Assembly: GCF_905171765.1 (NCBI RefSeq)
Contig: NC_053391.1
Location: 191,404,559 to 191,468,558, forward strand
DNA: 64,000 nucleotides
Source: Bufo bufo
Lineage: Eukaryota > Chordata > Amphibia > Anura > Bufonidae
Reading direction: 5' to 3'
Shown here in pieces: positions 1 through 11,561 of the stretch (the stretch's first letter is position 1; every line of letters starts with the position of its first letter). The notes beneath the pieces are model-generated. The model worked only from the letters and a program-made list of their open reading frames with translations, ran no database searches and was not told where the DNA came from. The position numbers and the translations under genes are program-made.

Positions 1-38
1 TATGTACTGGGTGGGTGGCTGGGTATTTTCGCTTGCGT

Positions 39-1333
39 TTAAAGGCCTGGGGGAAGGACATTTGGATGCTGCGCTGGGACACAGAAGTGGATGTGGTCGC
101 TGATGGTGCTTGCGAAGGTCCAGGTGCAGGGCGGGCCTGCACCTTCAACAGGGAATTGGCCAGCACGTAACATGGGGGAAGAGGAGACAGTGGTGTGACC
201 AGCAGACACAGATTGTGGACCCAGGTGTTCGTCCCACTTATTACGGTGCTTGGATGCCATGTGACGGATCATGCTGGTGGTGGTGAGGTTGCTAGTGTTC
301 ACGCCCCGGCTCATTTTCGTATGGCACAGGTTGCAAACTACTATTCTTTTGTCGTCCTCACTTTCCTCAAAAAAGCGCCATACTGCGAAACATCTACCCC
401 TTGGCAAGGGAGATTTCCACAAGGGGGTGCTCTGTAGAACAGTTGTGGGCCTGTTTGGTGTGGCCCGCCTTCTCCCTTTTGCCACCCCCCTGCCTCTTCC
501 AGCCTGTTGTGGTGCTGCAGATCCCTCCCCTCTGTACTGCTGTCCTCGCTCGACTTTCCACCTTCCCAGGTTGGGTCAGTGACCTCATCGTCCACCACCT
601 GCTCTTCCACTTTCTCACTCTGATCATCCTCCTGATTTGTTGACCTAACCAAAACCTCAGTGATTGACAACTGTGTCTCATCCTCTTCATGAACCTCTTG
701 AGACAGTAATTGCGGTTGACTCATTGGCAACTGTGTCTCATCATCATCCACCTCATTAAACACTAATTGCCGTTCCCCACCATAATGTTATTGTGACTGT
801 GATGCTCAAGAGGTTGGGAATCAGGGCACAAGACCTCATGTCCCTCTTCAAGTGTGCTTGGTGAGAGGGCCAAATCAAGTAATGTCGAAGAAAAGAGCTT
901 CTCGGAAGTGTGGGATCACTTGTTTGGCCAGACTGTGGGAGGAAAGAAGATCAGGGTGAGGATTGTGTTGACAAGACTCCTGGCTAGCGAGACTGGACTT
1001 GGTGGAAGACAGGGTGGTGCTTAACCGACTGGAAGCATTATCTGCTGCAATCCAACCGACCACCTGGTCGCACTGGTCTGACTTCAAGAGTGGTGTTCAG
1101 CGCCACCCTGCAAACTAGGACATGAAGCTAAGTATCGTGGATGATGGTTTTTCTTGTGCTCTGGCAGAATGCACAGTTTGTCCACGCCCAGGGCCACGGC
1201 CTCTGCGTGCACCATCAGCATCACGGCCACTTCCCCGTCCCTTACTGCTCGCCTTCTTCTTTTTAAACGTGATATATGCTTGAAAGTATGTCACACATAC
1301 AGTAGCGTAGGATTTAGAAGTGTATGCGCCCAA
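39..1333 (-). pseudogene. Decayed BED zinc-finger protein of the hAT-like element
   Basis: Minus-strand reading from 1333 downwards gives a basic Gly/Arg stretch (GRGSGRDADGARRGRGPGRG). It is followed by a Ser/Thr-rich segment, an acidic segment with repeated DETQL motifs (around 763-560), and a BED finger in the frame open from 485 to 39. The finger shows the aromatic WRFF near residues 36-39, Cys51-x2-Cys54 and His75-x4-His80, the usual BED spacing. The frame changes near 485-340 and several stops interrupt 1115-763, so the gene is broken. BED fingers bind DNA and in hAT transposases direct the enzyme to its ends. The downstream transposase body would lie outside the window. It could instead be a ZBED-type accessory ORF. 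The finger call is secure; the element class is less so. Confidence 0.55.
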
Positions 1334-1380
1334 AAAATTTACAAAGGTATTTGTGATTAGGAAACGTTATAAAGGACAGG

Positions 1381-2222
1381 TACCCACAGGTAATGTCACT
1401 GTTCGCAGTGTATACGAAAAAAAGGTACACCAGATGTCACTGATATTTTAGGGATGTGCACACATTAAACAGGAGATGTGGCACAGATAATTTAACTGTC
1501 CGCAGCGGACACCGTCTAAGGAAAAAGTACACTGGATGTCACTGATATTTTTGGTTTGCGTACAATTTACACAGGAGATGTGGCACGGATGATTAACTGT
1601 CCGCAGCGGACACTGTCTAAAGAAAAAGTACACTGGATGTCACTGATATTTTTGGGATGCACACACTTTACACAGGAGATATGGAGCGGATAATTTAAGT
1701 GTCAGCAGCGGACACCGTCTAAGGAAAAAGTACACTGGATGTCACTGATATTTTTTGGATGCGCACAATTTACACAGGAGCTGTGGCACGGATAATTTAA
1801 CTGTCCGCAGCGGACACCGTCTACGAAAAAAGTACAGTAAATGTCACTGATATTTTAGGGAAGCGCACACTTTACACAGGAGATGTGGCATGGAAAATGT
1901 AACTGTGCGCAGCGGACACCATTTATGGAAAAAGTGCACTGGATGTCACTGATATTTTAGTGATGTGCACACTTTAAACAGGAGATGTGGTATGGAAAAT
2001 TTAACTGTCCGCAGTGGACACCATTTATGGAAAAAGTGCACTGGATGTCACTGATATTTTTTGGATGCGCACAATTTACACAGGAGCTGTGGCACGGATA
2101 ATTTAACTGTCCGCAGCGGACACCGTCTACGAAAAAAGTACAGTAAATGTCACTGATATTTTAGGGATGCGCACACTTTAGACATGAGATGTGGCAAAGA
2201 TAATTTAACTGTCCGCAGCAGC
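1381..2222. repeat. Tandem array, about 8 units of 102 bp
   Basis: The anchor 'gatgtcactgatatttt' recurs at about 1433, 1535, 1636, 1738, 1840, 1942, 2044 and 2146, a near-constant 102-bp period. Each unit carries 'gtccgcagcggac', a perfect 6-bp inverted repeat around one base, plus 'tttacacaggagatgtgg'. Units differ by a few substitutions; the units near 1840 and 2146 share the variant 'cagtaaatgtcac', which suggests multi-unit duplication. The array lies between the hAT coding remnant and its terminus. Confidence 0.9.
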
Positions 2223-2257
2223 CTATTACACAGTATTTAGCGCAGGATTCCCTAAAA

Positions 2258-2557
2258 ATATATATATTGCTGCTGTCACACACAATAGTCCTTACAAGGA
2301 CTTTTGGGTCTCTGAAAAGTTTTTTTGTATAAAAATCTTCCTATTACACTCCCTACACTGTCTGTCCCTTTCTATGCACAGCTCTCCCTAACACTGAGCA
2401 AATTAACGCAGGTTGCGCTACAAACATATATTGCTGCTGTCACACACAATAGTCTTTACAAGGACTTTTGGGTCTCTGAAATGTTTTTGTACCAAAAAAA
2501 ATTCAATTACACTCTCTGTCCCTTCCTATGCTCAGCTCTCTCTGACTACAAATGAGC
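2258..2557. repeat. Direct duplication of a 140-bp block (2258-2398, 2421-2557)
   Basis: Both copies contain 'ttgctgctgtcacacacaat', 'ttacaaggacttttgggtct' and a shared 'cacagctctc'-like 3' part, offset by about 163 bases. They sit between the 102-bp array and the palindromic terminus, and I read them as internal repeats of the hAT-like element. Confidence 0.8.
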
Positions 2558-2578
2558 CGAACATGCGTTCCAGACAGC

Positions 2579-2763
2579 CAATCACTGTAATGCCAGTAGC
2601 CAACATGGCTACTGGCATTACAGTGATGGAAGTACTTAACTGCACGTTTATTGGCTGCGTAGCAGCCAAGAAACGTGCGGGGAGGAGACTCGAGCATGGC
2701 GCTCGAGCACATGTGGTACTCGGCCGAGTACCGCCATGTGCCGAGCATGCTCGATCATCACTA
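2579..2763. other. Cluster of three palindromes at the hAT-like terminus
   Basis: Three inverted repeats lie side by side. 2581-2601 pairs with 2607-2627 (21-bp arms, 5-base loop). 2642-2658 pairs with 2662-2678 (one mismatch). A stem centred on the perfect 18-bp palindrome at 2715-2732 (ggtactcggccgagtacc) is extended by cacatg/catgtg flanks. The last bases (cgatcatcacta) are the inferred terminal inverted repeat. Confidence 0.75.
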
Positions 2764-3650
2764 AACATAAAGCATTTGGACACCATTAAGAAATTGTCAC
2801 TATTGTTCTGATTTATTTGGCCTCCTTATTTGGATTTCTTCCAGAATATCATTATTTCCACTGTGTCATAATAAAAACTGTTTATTACTTGGCCACTATG
2901 TTTTTTTTAAATTACTTTTACCTTATGCCCGGTTTACACGTCCCAATGTTTGCATCGATTGTCTTCAACGAGTAATTGTACGAACGCTTGTTTAAAAAAA
3001 TAGGCCCATGAAAAGGTGCCACAGAATACCTAATGAACAAACGAAAAGCTCATTCATCTGGTAAAATGATCGGAGGTGCGGACACCTCAATCATCTTTTT
3101 GGCCCAGCAGATCAAGCTGTCTAGACTACACTTTGCTGCTCAGAAACAATGATGGTGTATGAGAACACGCAATAGTGATTGCTCATCCTCATACTTTGGA
3201 AGTGATCACTGCATGTAAATGCAGTGCTTCACCACTAAAGATCAGGCGATTGTCATGAAGGAACGCTAGGGTGTCCTATGACCTGCATCAACGCTGCAAC
3301 CATAAAGGGAACACGTCTCTATGAAATGCAGTGCAATCTTTAAGCAGCAGCACATCTTACCAGAAAAGCTGAGCTGATGGATATTAGCATCACCAACTCT
3401 AGAAAATGCAACCTGCAGATGCCAATGCATTTCGTGGGGACACTATAAAATAACTGACCAAAAAGCACTCACACAGTGTGCAGTCTGTGCGTGCTGCTGA
3501 AGGTGGGATGATTTTAAAATGCATCAGCCTATTTTCAGCATCCTAGATAACACAGCACGCTGCTAAGCGCATCAACCTCTTTTTTAAAACAGTTTATGCA
3601 ATTAGACCTACACTTAAACCATTGTGATGTGACTATATATAAATAAAACA
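2764..3650. other. Gene-less stretch with probable short repeat
   Basis: No ORF with recognisable content is present. 2930-3330 begins 'cccggtttacacgtcccaat' and resembles a common frog inverted-repeat element with dispersed 'cgattgt' motifs, but I cannot define both ends. The rest is AT-rich with no clear features. Confidence 0.35.
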
Positions 3651-4330
3651 TAGGGGGTCATTTATTATACTGAAATAAGCCTATATTAGGCATATTTCAG
3701 GAGCAGATGGTGGCACAATGGTTAGTAGCGCAGCTATCTGCGACTTCTCCTTGCTCACGCCAGGTTTAAAATTGTGGGCGTGCCGGCAGGCCAATCTCAT
3801 TTATCATTTTCTGCGCCTGTTAGTGGTAGAAAATGGTTTAAATGTAAGACAGCTCAGAAGCCATCTTATATTTAGAGCTGGCGCTGGATGCGCCGAAGTT
3901 ATGGCTTTTTCAGTATTTTGCGGTCCGTTTTTCACGGATACGTTGTTCCTTTTTTTGTTTCCGTTCCATTTTTCCGTATGGCATATACAGTATACAGTAA
4001 TTACATAGAAAAAATTGGGCTGGGCATAAAATTATCAATGGATGGTTCCGCAAAAACGGAACGGATACGGAAGACATACGGAGTACATTCCGTATGTGTT
4101 CTGTTTTTTTGTGGACCTATTGACTTGAATGGAGCCACGGAACATGATTTGCGGGCAATAAAAGGACATGTTCTATCTTTCAACGGAACGGAACAACGGA
4201 AATACGGAAACGGAATGCATACGGAATACATTCCGTTTTTTTTTTTGAGGAACCATTGAAATGAATGGTTCCGTATACGCAAAAAACAGCCCACAAACAG
4301 AAAAAAAAAAACGTCAAGTGAAAGAGGCCC
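3650..4330. repeat. Composite short interspersed repeats (possible tRNA-derived SINE head, then MITE)
   Basis: 'gggggtcatttattatac' near 3654 is a frog repeat-type start. 3705-3775 reads 'ggtggcacaatggttag' followed after about 40 bases by 'ccaggtttaaaatt', which could be decayed A and B boxes of a tRNA-derived SINE. From about 3900 the sequence is rich in 'acggaacgga' and 'attccgttt' motifs and ends near 4330 with 'tcaagtgaaagaggccc', the end of a frequent MITE type. The open frames here are by-products of low-complexity sequence. Confidence 0.45.
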
Positions 4331-4385
4331 ATAGTGCTTCATAACAGTGCTTGGAATGCAAATCAAAAAACCATGTAAACACAAC

Positions 4386-4553
4386 ATTAGGACCCATTCA
4401 TTTTCAATGGGTCCTGGAAAAAAACGGACAGCTCAATGTCTGATTTTTTCCAGGACCCATTGAAAATGAATGGGTCCAGATCTGGTCCAGATCTGTTCCT
4501 GAAAAAACGGAACAGATCAGGAAAGAAAAAACGGACGTGTGAATGGACCCTTA
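4386..4553. mobile_element. MITE, 'aatggaccctta' family, short copy
   Basis: Contains the long inverted pair 'aggacccattcattttcaat' / 'gaaaatgaatgggtcc' and ends with 'acgtgtgaatggaccctta'. It abuts the next MITE directly, the two sharing the bases around 4552. Confidence 0.6.
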
Positions 4554-4842
4554 GGCTCCATTCATACGTCCGCAATTCTGTTCCGCATTTTGCGGAACGG
4601 AATTGCGGACGCATTCATTTCTATGGGGCCACACTATGTGCTGTCCGGATACGGAATTGCGGATCCGCACTTCCGTTCCCGAAAAAAATAGAACATGTCC
4701 TATTCTTGTCCGCAATTCCAAGATTAGGCATTTTCTATTATAGTGCCAGTGATGTGCGGTCCGCAAAATGCGGAACACACATTGTCGGTGTCCGTGTTTT
4801 GTGGATCTGCAAAACACATACGGATGTGTGAATGGACCCTTA
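4552..4842. mobile_element. MITE, 'aatggaccctta' family, full copy
   Basis: Left end 'taggctccattcatacgtcc' is an imperfect inverted copy of the right end 'ggatgtgtgaatggacccta' type sequence at 4831-4842. The interior has 'tgcggaacggaattgcggac' and 'aaatagaacatgtcctattc'. A second copy of the right two thirds is at 56190-56401, where Harbinger has inserted. No coding capacity. Confidence 0.75.
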
Positions 4843-4905
4843 GTGTAACCTTTGATACTGCACTTGGCTCAACTCAGCAGAAGAAGGAGCATTTCTGTTT
4901 AAAGT

Positions 4906-5462
4906 TTAAAAGGCGGAGACATACGTACCAGAAGCAGCAGGAGGAGAAGAAGAATTCAAGTAGGAGGCAAAAGAAGACTGGAAGGAGGGATTGTGATGAG
5001 CTGACACTCCATGCTCTTGCAAACCAAAGCCATATGGCTCAACAGGAGCCAAACTCTTAGGCGGAGGTGCACATGGACCTCCTGTGGCATATTGTTGAGC
5101 ATGAGACTGTACACTGTGGGGAGGCCTGGTGTACCTTTCTATTGCCTCAACTATGTACATATCACATGTCACATTTGCCAAAAGTGCAGGGGGTTCATAG
5201 GCTTCTAGAAGGTGTACATATCTGCATTAAAAGATGGCTGCCTTTATCACGTCGTGAGGTTGGAGTGAGTTGGCAGAACAGAGCTCGATATACTGGGGCC
5301 AATAGGCACAGTGGTGGTTGCAGGCATGATGGATGATGATGTGGCTCCCAAATTATCTGTAAGAACCTCATGTTCCAGACTTGATTGAGGAGTAAACAGA
5401 GGTTCAGAAATATCTACTACACCTTTGTCTTCTTCAGGAATGTCATCTCTTTGTGGTGCCAC
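4906..5462 (-). pseudogene. Possible MADF/Myb-accessory protein linker fragment
   Basis: Two minus-strand frames (5462-5247 and 5181-4906) encode Ser/Pro/Gln-rich polypeptide with non-random composition: an acidic start (RDDIPEEDKGVVDISEP) and a segment with SAHHNPSFQSSFASYLN. Linkers of this kind lie between the MADF and BESS-like parts in frog MADF proteins, and clearer MADF remnants follow at 7797 and 13581. No domain can be shown here and the two pieces are separated by stops. This is an inference and may be wrong. Confidence 0.25.
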
Positions 5463-6059
5463 ATTGCCTTCTTATCTATTAAGGAAAATATTGATTAATG
5501 GCTATTCCCCAAAAAGGAGTTTTTGTGTAAAATTTCATTATGTGGAAATCAGACTATGAAACATTAATTTATAATTAAAGCACTGGAGTGATTTCCTAAT
5601 CCTATTAAAGCCATACACTTAGCTAACCTGTGTATACAGGTGCCTATTTTATAAGTGTGGAATAGGCTGGTTTTTAGAACTTCAACATAACTATCCCTTG
5701 TGCACATGTCTAGATCAAGTATTGCTTGTCTACTTTGTAAACAAAAACATACAGGGGATTATTAGGATAATATTTAGGTATTTTAGCAAATTGTGGTACT
5801 GCTTCTTTACAGTTTATAGGAGTTTGCACAGAATCAGGTCTTGATGACAAATCATCTGGTTTGGTCATCAATATCAGAACCCGGGCCAGATTTCGCTCTT
5901 TTGCCGAGGCCATTTTTTGCAAATCTGACATGTGTCACTTTATGTGGCAATAGCTTCTACTTATCCAAGGCATTCTAAGACTGTTTTCTCGTGACACATT
6001 GTACTTCATGACAGTCAGAAATTTGAGTCAATATATTTCACCTTTATTTGTAGAAAAAA
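5463..6059. other. Gene-less AT-rich stretch
   Basis: Nothing firm is seen. A 73-codon minus-strand frame at 5710-5931 has no recognisable motif. Confidence 0.3.
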
Positions 6060-6725
6060 TCCCAAATTTAACAAAGATTTTGAAAAATTCCCAAATTTTC
6101 TAATTTCAATTTCTCTACTTTTATAATAGATAGTGATACCTTATATAATAGTTATTACTTTACATTTCCCATATATCTACTTAATGTTTGGATCATTTTG
6201 AAAATGACATTTTATTTTTTGGGGAAGTTAGAAGGCTTAGAAGTTTGGAAGCAAATCTTGAAATGTAAGGACCAGTTCAGGTCTGAAGTCGCTTTGTGGG
6301 GCTTACATAATAGAAACCACCCAAAAATGACCCCATTTTAGAAACTACACCTCTCAAAGTATTCAGAACAGATTTTACAAACTTTGTTAACCCTTTAGGT
6401 GTTCCACAAGAATTTATGAAAAATGGAGATGAAATTTCAGAATTTAACTTTATTGGCAGAATTTAATCAATTTTTTCCAGTAGCAAAGCAAGGGTTAACA
6501 GCCAAACAAAACTCAATATTTATTACCCTGATTCTACGGTTTACAGAAACACCCCACATGTGGTCGTAAACTGCTGTATGGCCACACGGCAGGGCGCAAT
6601 AGGAAAGGAAAGCCATATGGTTTTTGGAAGGCAGATTTAGCTGAACTGGTTTTTAGACGCCATATCCCATTTGAAGCCCCCCTGATGCACCCCTACAATA
6701 GAAACTCAAAAAAGTGACCGAATTT
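6060..6725 (+). repeat. Interspersed repeat, copy A
   Basis: Aligns by eye over its whole length with the reverse complement of 56880-57570. Shared blocks include 'ccagttcaggtctgaagtc', 'ttaaccctttaggtgttcc', 'aaagcaagggttaacagcc' and 'ccgtatggnttttggaagg'-like sequence. No ORF. The family is a frequent frog repeat of unknown class to me. Confidence 0.8.
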
Positions 6726-7790
6726 TTGAAACTACAGGATAAGATGCCAGTTTTATTGGTACTATTTTGGGGTACATATGATTTTTAATTGCTCTATATT
6801 ATGTTTTTTGTAAAGCAAGGTAACAAAAAAATTTATGTTTTGGCACAGTTTTTATTTTTAACAACATTCATCTGACAGGTTAGATCAGGCGCTATTTTCA
6901 TAGAGAAGGTTGTTATGGACACAATGATAATCAAATATGTCTACCTTCTATGATGTTTGTTTCAGTTTTACATAATAAAGCATTTTTGAAAACAAAAATC
7001 ATGTTTTTGTATCTTTATTTTCTGAACGCCCTATTTTTTTTATTTTTCTGCTGATCGTCTTATGCAGGGACTCATTTTTTGCAGGAAGAGTTGACGTTTT
7101 CATTGGTACCATTTTTGGGTACATATGATTTTTTGATCATTCATTATTACACTTAACCAAAAAATTGGTTGTTTTGGTGCAGTTTTTATTTATTTTTACA
7201 GTGTTTACCTGAGGGATTAGGTCATGAGACCTTTTTATAGAGCAGATTGTTACAGATGTGGCAATACCTAATATGTCTACTTTTTCTTATTTATTTATGT
7301 TTTACACAATAATAGCATTTTTGAAACTAAAATAATGATATTTTAGTGTATCCATAGTCTGAGAGCCATTTCTTTTTTATTTTTTGGCCGATTGTCTTAG
7401 GTATGATCTCATTTTTTGCGGGTGTTGCAATTTTTGTGATGTAAGGTGACAAAAATGGCAAATTTTTTACACAGTTTTTATTTCTTACGGTGTTCACCTG
7501 AGGGGTTAAGTATGTTATATTTATATAGAGCTGGTTGTTACGGATGTGGCGATACCAAATATGTATATATTTTTTTATGTATTTCACTTTAGCACAATAG
7601 CAGTTTTGAAACAAAAAAAATATGTTTTAGTGTCTATAAAGCTATATTTTTTTTATTTTTCTTAGGTAGGGGCTCATTTTTTACGGGATGAGGTGACGGT
7701 TTTATTGATACCATTTTGTGGTACATACGCCTTTTTGATCACTTGGTGTTTTAATATATTCAAAATTTATAATATTTTTTTTTTTACAGA
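6726..7790. repeat. About three degenerate 300-bp AT-rich units
   Basis: The succession 'ggtacatatgattttt', 'cagtttttattt', 'gagggnttaggtcatg'-like and 'aatatgtctact' recurs with starts near 6772, 7121 and 7400 (spacing about 290-340). The units are strongly T-rich on the plus strand and carry no supported coding. They run up to the splice-acceptor-like tract before the MADF fragment at 7797. Confidence 0.65.
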
Positions 7791-7796
7791 ACTGTA

Positions 7797-8266
7797 GACA
7801 AGCTGTCTCATGAACAATCTGGCTTAAGACCTCAGTCTACAGATGTGGAGGCAAATACACAGAAGGAGATAACAGGAAAGGCGTCTGCAACTGAACCACT
7901 CCAGCCTTCAAAGCAAATTGAAGATTTACCATCAGCACAGGCGATTGCAGAAGACATCATAGATGCCAACGCAGAAAGGACCCCTGTTGGTGCAGCACCA
8001 GTTTGCCGTTCATCTGGCAGATGAAGGTGATGTCCTTTGATCGATTCTGATTTAGATGTTCGATGCCAGTTGATACTCTGGTAATCGAATATCTAAATCG
8101 GTATCGATCAGACAGCAAGGAAGAAGTAGCTTTACAAGGCCTTGCTCCTTCCTTGAGTCATGTGCCATATGAATGGCAAACGCGGTGCATTTCTGCGTTT
8201 GCACTTTTACTAGATCAATTTGCTGGGCCTCAAGAGCCGCACTTTTTTGGAACATTCACGAGATAA
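7797..8266 (+). pseudogene. MADF-protein C-terminal exon, broken
   Basis: A polypyrimidine tract ending 'tttttacag' precedes 7797. The frame that follows is open with TVDKLSHEQSGLRPQ...AEDIIDANAERT up to a stop at 8021. After a frame change it resumes at 8063 as MPVDTLVIEYLNRYRSD, ending in PEWQTRC-like and LLLDQFAGPQEP motifs at 8266. The 'VIEYLNR...LAPSLSHVP...RCISAFALLLDQFA' pattern matches the C-terminal region of frog MADF/BESS-type regulators and the exon at 14526-15060 (LLRRVPPERHSTC). Such proteins bind DNA and many come from Harbinger ORF1-like or domesticated copies. The MADF half is not present upstream. Broken by a stop and a frameshift. Confidence 0.5.
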
Positions 8267-8483
8267 AATGTTGGACATTCAAACCCCTCCAACACGCCTG
8301 AATAGACCAGATCCACCTACTGTTCATACCCCAGGCCTTTTTTCTTGTGAATTATTTGATTTGTAATTTTTTTTTTTATTATTGTTATTATTAAAAATTA
8401 TAATATTGTGTATGTATTTTATCTTTAAAAATGTATTATTTTAAAAAAGTATGTTTGTTTTTAATATTGATGACCTATTATAA

Positions 8484-8760
8484 GGCCTCATGCACACGGC
8501 TGTTGCCAGGCCGTGGCCATATTGCGGCCCGAAAACAGCGGGTCCGCAATCCGGAAGATGCGGTGCTGTGCAGAATGGAAGCACGGATCGGAAGCCCACT
8601 ACAGCACCGGAAAAAAATAGAACATGTTCTATTTATTTGCGGTGCGGATGGATCAAGTTAAATGGGTCTCCAGCCGTCCCGGTAGCCGGCCGCACAATGG
8701 AGAATCAAATTTTTGATGATACGGTACATATTGACTTCTATTTTTTTTTTATCACACCAA
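8484..8760. mobile_element. MITE, 'ggcctcatgcacacg' family, 3'-truncated
   Basis: Starts with 'ggcctcatgcacacggc', the terminal repeat seen complete at 37255-37697. Interior has 'aaatagaacatgttctattt' and 'gcggtgcggatgga'. The opposite terminal repeat is missing. A half copy of another short repeat (aaaggggttgtccg) follows at 8818. Confidence 0.6.
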
Positions 8761-9017
8761 TGCTTGAGCAGCATTGAGCTTGAGTAAACAGTAGAAGTTA
8801 TCATGTCCCCTCCCCTTAAAGGGGTTGTCCGAATTTAGAACTGAACCCGGACATAACCATATTTTCACCCATCAGGGTATACGGGGGGTACAAAGGGACC
8901 CCTCTCAAAAAAGGATTTTGAAGGAGTCCACGAAAACACCACAAAAAAGAAGTTACATCGAGGACGAAGAGGTAGGGGACACAAATCAAATTCCGGTGGA
9001 AAAGAAAAGCAAGGGGG

Positions 9018-11317
9018 ATCAAAAGGGATTTTCAACCTGAGCAGGTATCCCCTCTCTAAAGAAGAGGAACTTGTCCTAAAAAAAGGGCTTAAGTTTGCCC
9101 CAAGTAAAGAAATTAATAAGTTTATTCTGTTTTTAGACGTCCATAGATACATTAGGAAACTTAATTTGGCAAAATACCATCTAAATATGCAACCATCATT
9201 GTTGACCAATTCGGTAGCAACAACAGGAGTTATCCACACTGACCTCCGTAATAAATCAAAATTCTGTCCCAAAAATAAAAATAACGAATGTATTGATGCC
9301 TTCAAAAGAAGTTTATTGAATGAGCTAGAGAAAATAGAAAATAAACCAACAAAACACAATCTGTCAAGTAAAGAAAAGAAGGCACTGAAGAGTTTAGAAA
9401 AGAATGACAAAATTGTCATTAAACCGGCAGATAAGGGGGAGGGGTAGTTTTAATGGACGTAGAGCAGTATACCGTAGAAATGGAGAGACTTCTATCCGAC
9501 AAGGACACCTACTCAGTGTTGAAAAATAACCCACTAATTGACTATAAAAAAACAACTTGAAGTGATCCTTAAAAAGGGTCTGCAGAGTGGAGTTTTGAAC
9601 AAGAAAGAACACGACTACCTTTCTTTGAGACATCCTGTTACCCCTGTCATATATTTCTTGCCAAAAATGCACAAAGATCCTTTACATCCTCCTGGGAGAC
9701 CTATTGTGTCAGGGATTAATTCTCTGACCAGTAGAGTCTCCGAGTACATTGATCATTTTTTGCAGAGATATGTGACAGTGGCCCCCTCCTATTTAAAAAA
9801 TTCCTCCAGTGTGATTGATCTTATAGAGGAGATTGGAGAAATCCAGGGAACTATGTGGCTAGCTACAGTCGATGTATCTTCCCTATACACCTGTATACCA
9901 AAAGATCTGGGTATCAAAGGGGTTAAAAAAGCACTAGATAGTGACCCCCTAATGGGGATAGATCAGAAAAACTTTATTTTGGACTGTGTTGTCTTCTGTC
10001 TCACTCACAACTATTTCCTTTATAGTGACTCTTTCTATCTCCAGCACTCCGGTGTGGCGATGGGGGCGAAATTTGCCCCCAGCCTCGCAAACCTTTTTAT
10101 GACCATGTGGGAGAGAGAGAGGATCGATACAGTCCTGAATAAGAATCTAGAAGGTGGCCAACTGATAGTTTGGCGAAGATATATCGATGACTGCCTTCTC
10201 ATCTGGCTTGGTGAGAGGGAGGGTCTAGAAACCTTCATAGCAGACATCAACCTGAACCAGTTCAATCTTAAGTTCACTAGCCACATCAGTTCCATCTCCG
10301 TGGATTTTCTTGACTTAGTCATTTTTCTAGAAGACAGTAGGCTGAAAACTAAAACATTCTTTAAAACTGTAGATGTGAATACCTATATTGGACTCAATAG
10401 TTGCCATCATCCCTCCTGGCTCAAAAATATACCGAAGAGCCAGTTTCAGCGCATCTGTAAAAATTGCACCAAAACAGAAGATTTTAGGGAACAGGGTCAG
10501 ATGATAAAAGAAAGATTTTTGGAAAAAGGAAGAATTTTTGGACCATTGCAGAAAGGAAATAGAAGAAAAACGCGATAGAGATAAGCCCCTAAAGAATAAT
10601 AATAAAAAGGGAGATCAGCCAAAAAATGATTTCAGGTACAGCTTTTTGACCCAGTATAACAACAAAGTGGGTCATATTAAAAGCATTATAAATAAAAATT
10701 GGCACATACTAAAAAATTACCCTGTCCTTAGCAAGGAGATCCCAGACAAACCCCCTATAATTTTTAGGAAAGCAAGCAACCTGACCAACAAGTTGGTCCA
10801 CAGTGCCAGTTTTGCAACAAATAAAAAACGCTTGGCAACAAATAAGAGTAAATTCACTTGGTGCAGTTTCTGTATACCCTGCAGAAACCGCATCCAAAAG
10901 GATCGAGCAATGTCTGTGGAAACTATACAATCCAACAAAAGAGATGGAGCTATTTTTAAAATAAGAGGTTACATCTCCTGTAACAATGTGGGTGTTATCT
11001 ATCTATTGGAGTGCCCTTGTGGCCTCCAATACGTAGGTAGGACCACACGGAGTCTCAAGACCCGAGTTCAGGAACATATCTGCAATATAAAAAAGGGACT
11101 CGAGTCACATAGTGTCTCTTTGCATTTTAAAATCCATCATCAAAAAAATCCTAGGGGTTTGCGTTTTACTGGGATCGAGACAGTCCACAATCCAGTACAT
11201 GGAGGAGATTTTGTTGCAATTTTAAATAGGAGGGAGGTAGAGTGGATGTATCTGCTCAATACGATTCAACCTCAGGCGTTAAATATAGAATGTGATATTA
11301 ATGCCTGTATAGTTTAA
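9018..11317 (+). pseudogene. Penelope RT / GIY-YIG polyprotein, three frameshifts
   Basis: N-terminal part reads FNLSRYPLSKEEELVLKKGL and ends at KPADKGEG, where a base is missing in a G run near 9435 (family consensus continues VVL). A second shift lies in an A run near 9547. The main RT frame (9538-10578) shows FLPKMHKDP, GRPIVSGINSL, DVSSLYTCIP, GVAMGAKFAPSLANLFM and the catalytic YIDDCLLIW. A third shift near 10540 leads into 10538-11317, which has a Cys-rich stretch (CSFCIPC), then GVIYLLECPCGLQYVGRT and TRVQEHICNI, the GIY-YIG endonuclease with its Arg and Glu region. The enzyme nicks DNA and primes cDNA at the target. All three breaks are at homopolymers, so consensus error is possible; undone, one ORF of roughly 760 codons results. 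Confidence 0.88.
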
Positions 11318-11561
11318 GTACAAAGGAAGTAGCGAGCGATTTCAAAATGGGAGGGATTATAGATCCTGTAATTGTTGTATTCCTGTTATTATGTCCGATT
11401 TTACATATGTGTAGTTGGAACCTGGTAGTCCTTTTTCCACCCCTTTTTTTATGTATCATCATGAAATGTTTTAAAATATGTTGAGAGGTCACGGTGCCGC
11501 ACACTAGAAGGGAGGCACCTTGTGTGAATTTAAATTCAGCTGTTTCCACTCAACAATCAAC

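Larger units (their letters stand above)
1..2763 (-). mobile_element. hAT-like DNA transposon, 5' portion (other end outside window)
   Basis: Read on the minus strand, the segment starts at 2763 with a terminal motif (tagtgatgatcg) followed by dense palindromes. It continues through a duplicated 140-bp block and a 102-bp tandem array, then into decayed coding sequence with a BED zinc finger. BED-finger proteins and 'tagtgatgagcg'-type ends are features I associate with frog hAT elements; a similar terminal motif recurs at 47551. The 3' end lies beyond base 1, so the second terminal repeat and the 8-bp target duplication cannot be checked. No hAT catalytic core is visible. The class call rests on the finger, the terminus and the overall organisation. 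Confidence 0.5.

Noticed and set aside
3888..4387. Opposed ORFs of 123 and 128 codons
   Set aside because: Generated by the 'acggaa/ttccgt' inverted words of a MITE.
5710..5931. Minus-strand 73-codon ORF
   Set aside because: No motif, no splice or start context, in an AT-rich repeat region.
7327..7614. Minus-strand 95-codon ORF
   Set aside because: Lies in T-rich repeated units; Lys/Ile/Asn-rich composition is expected from base content.
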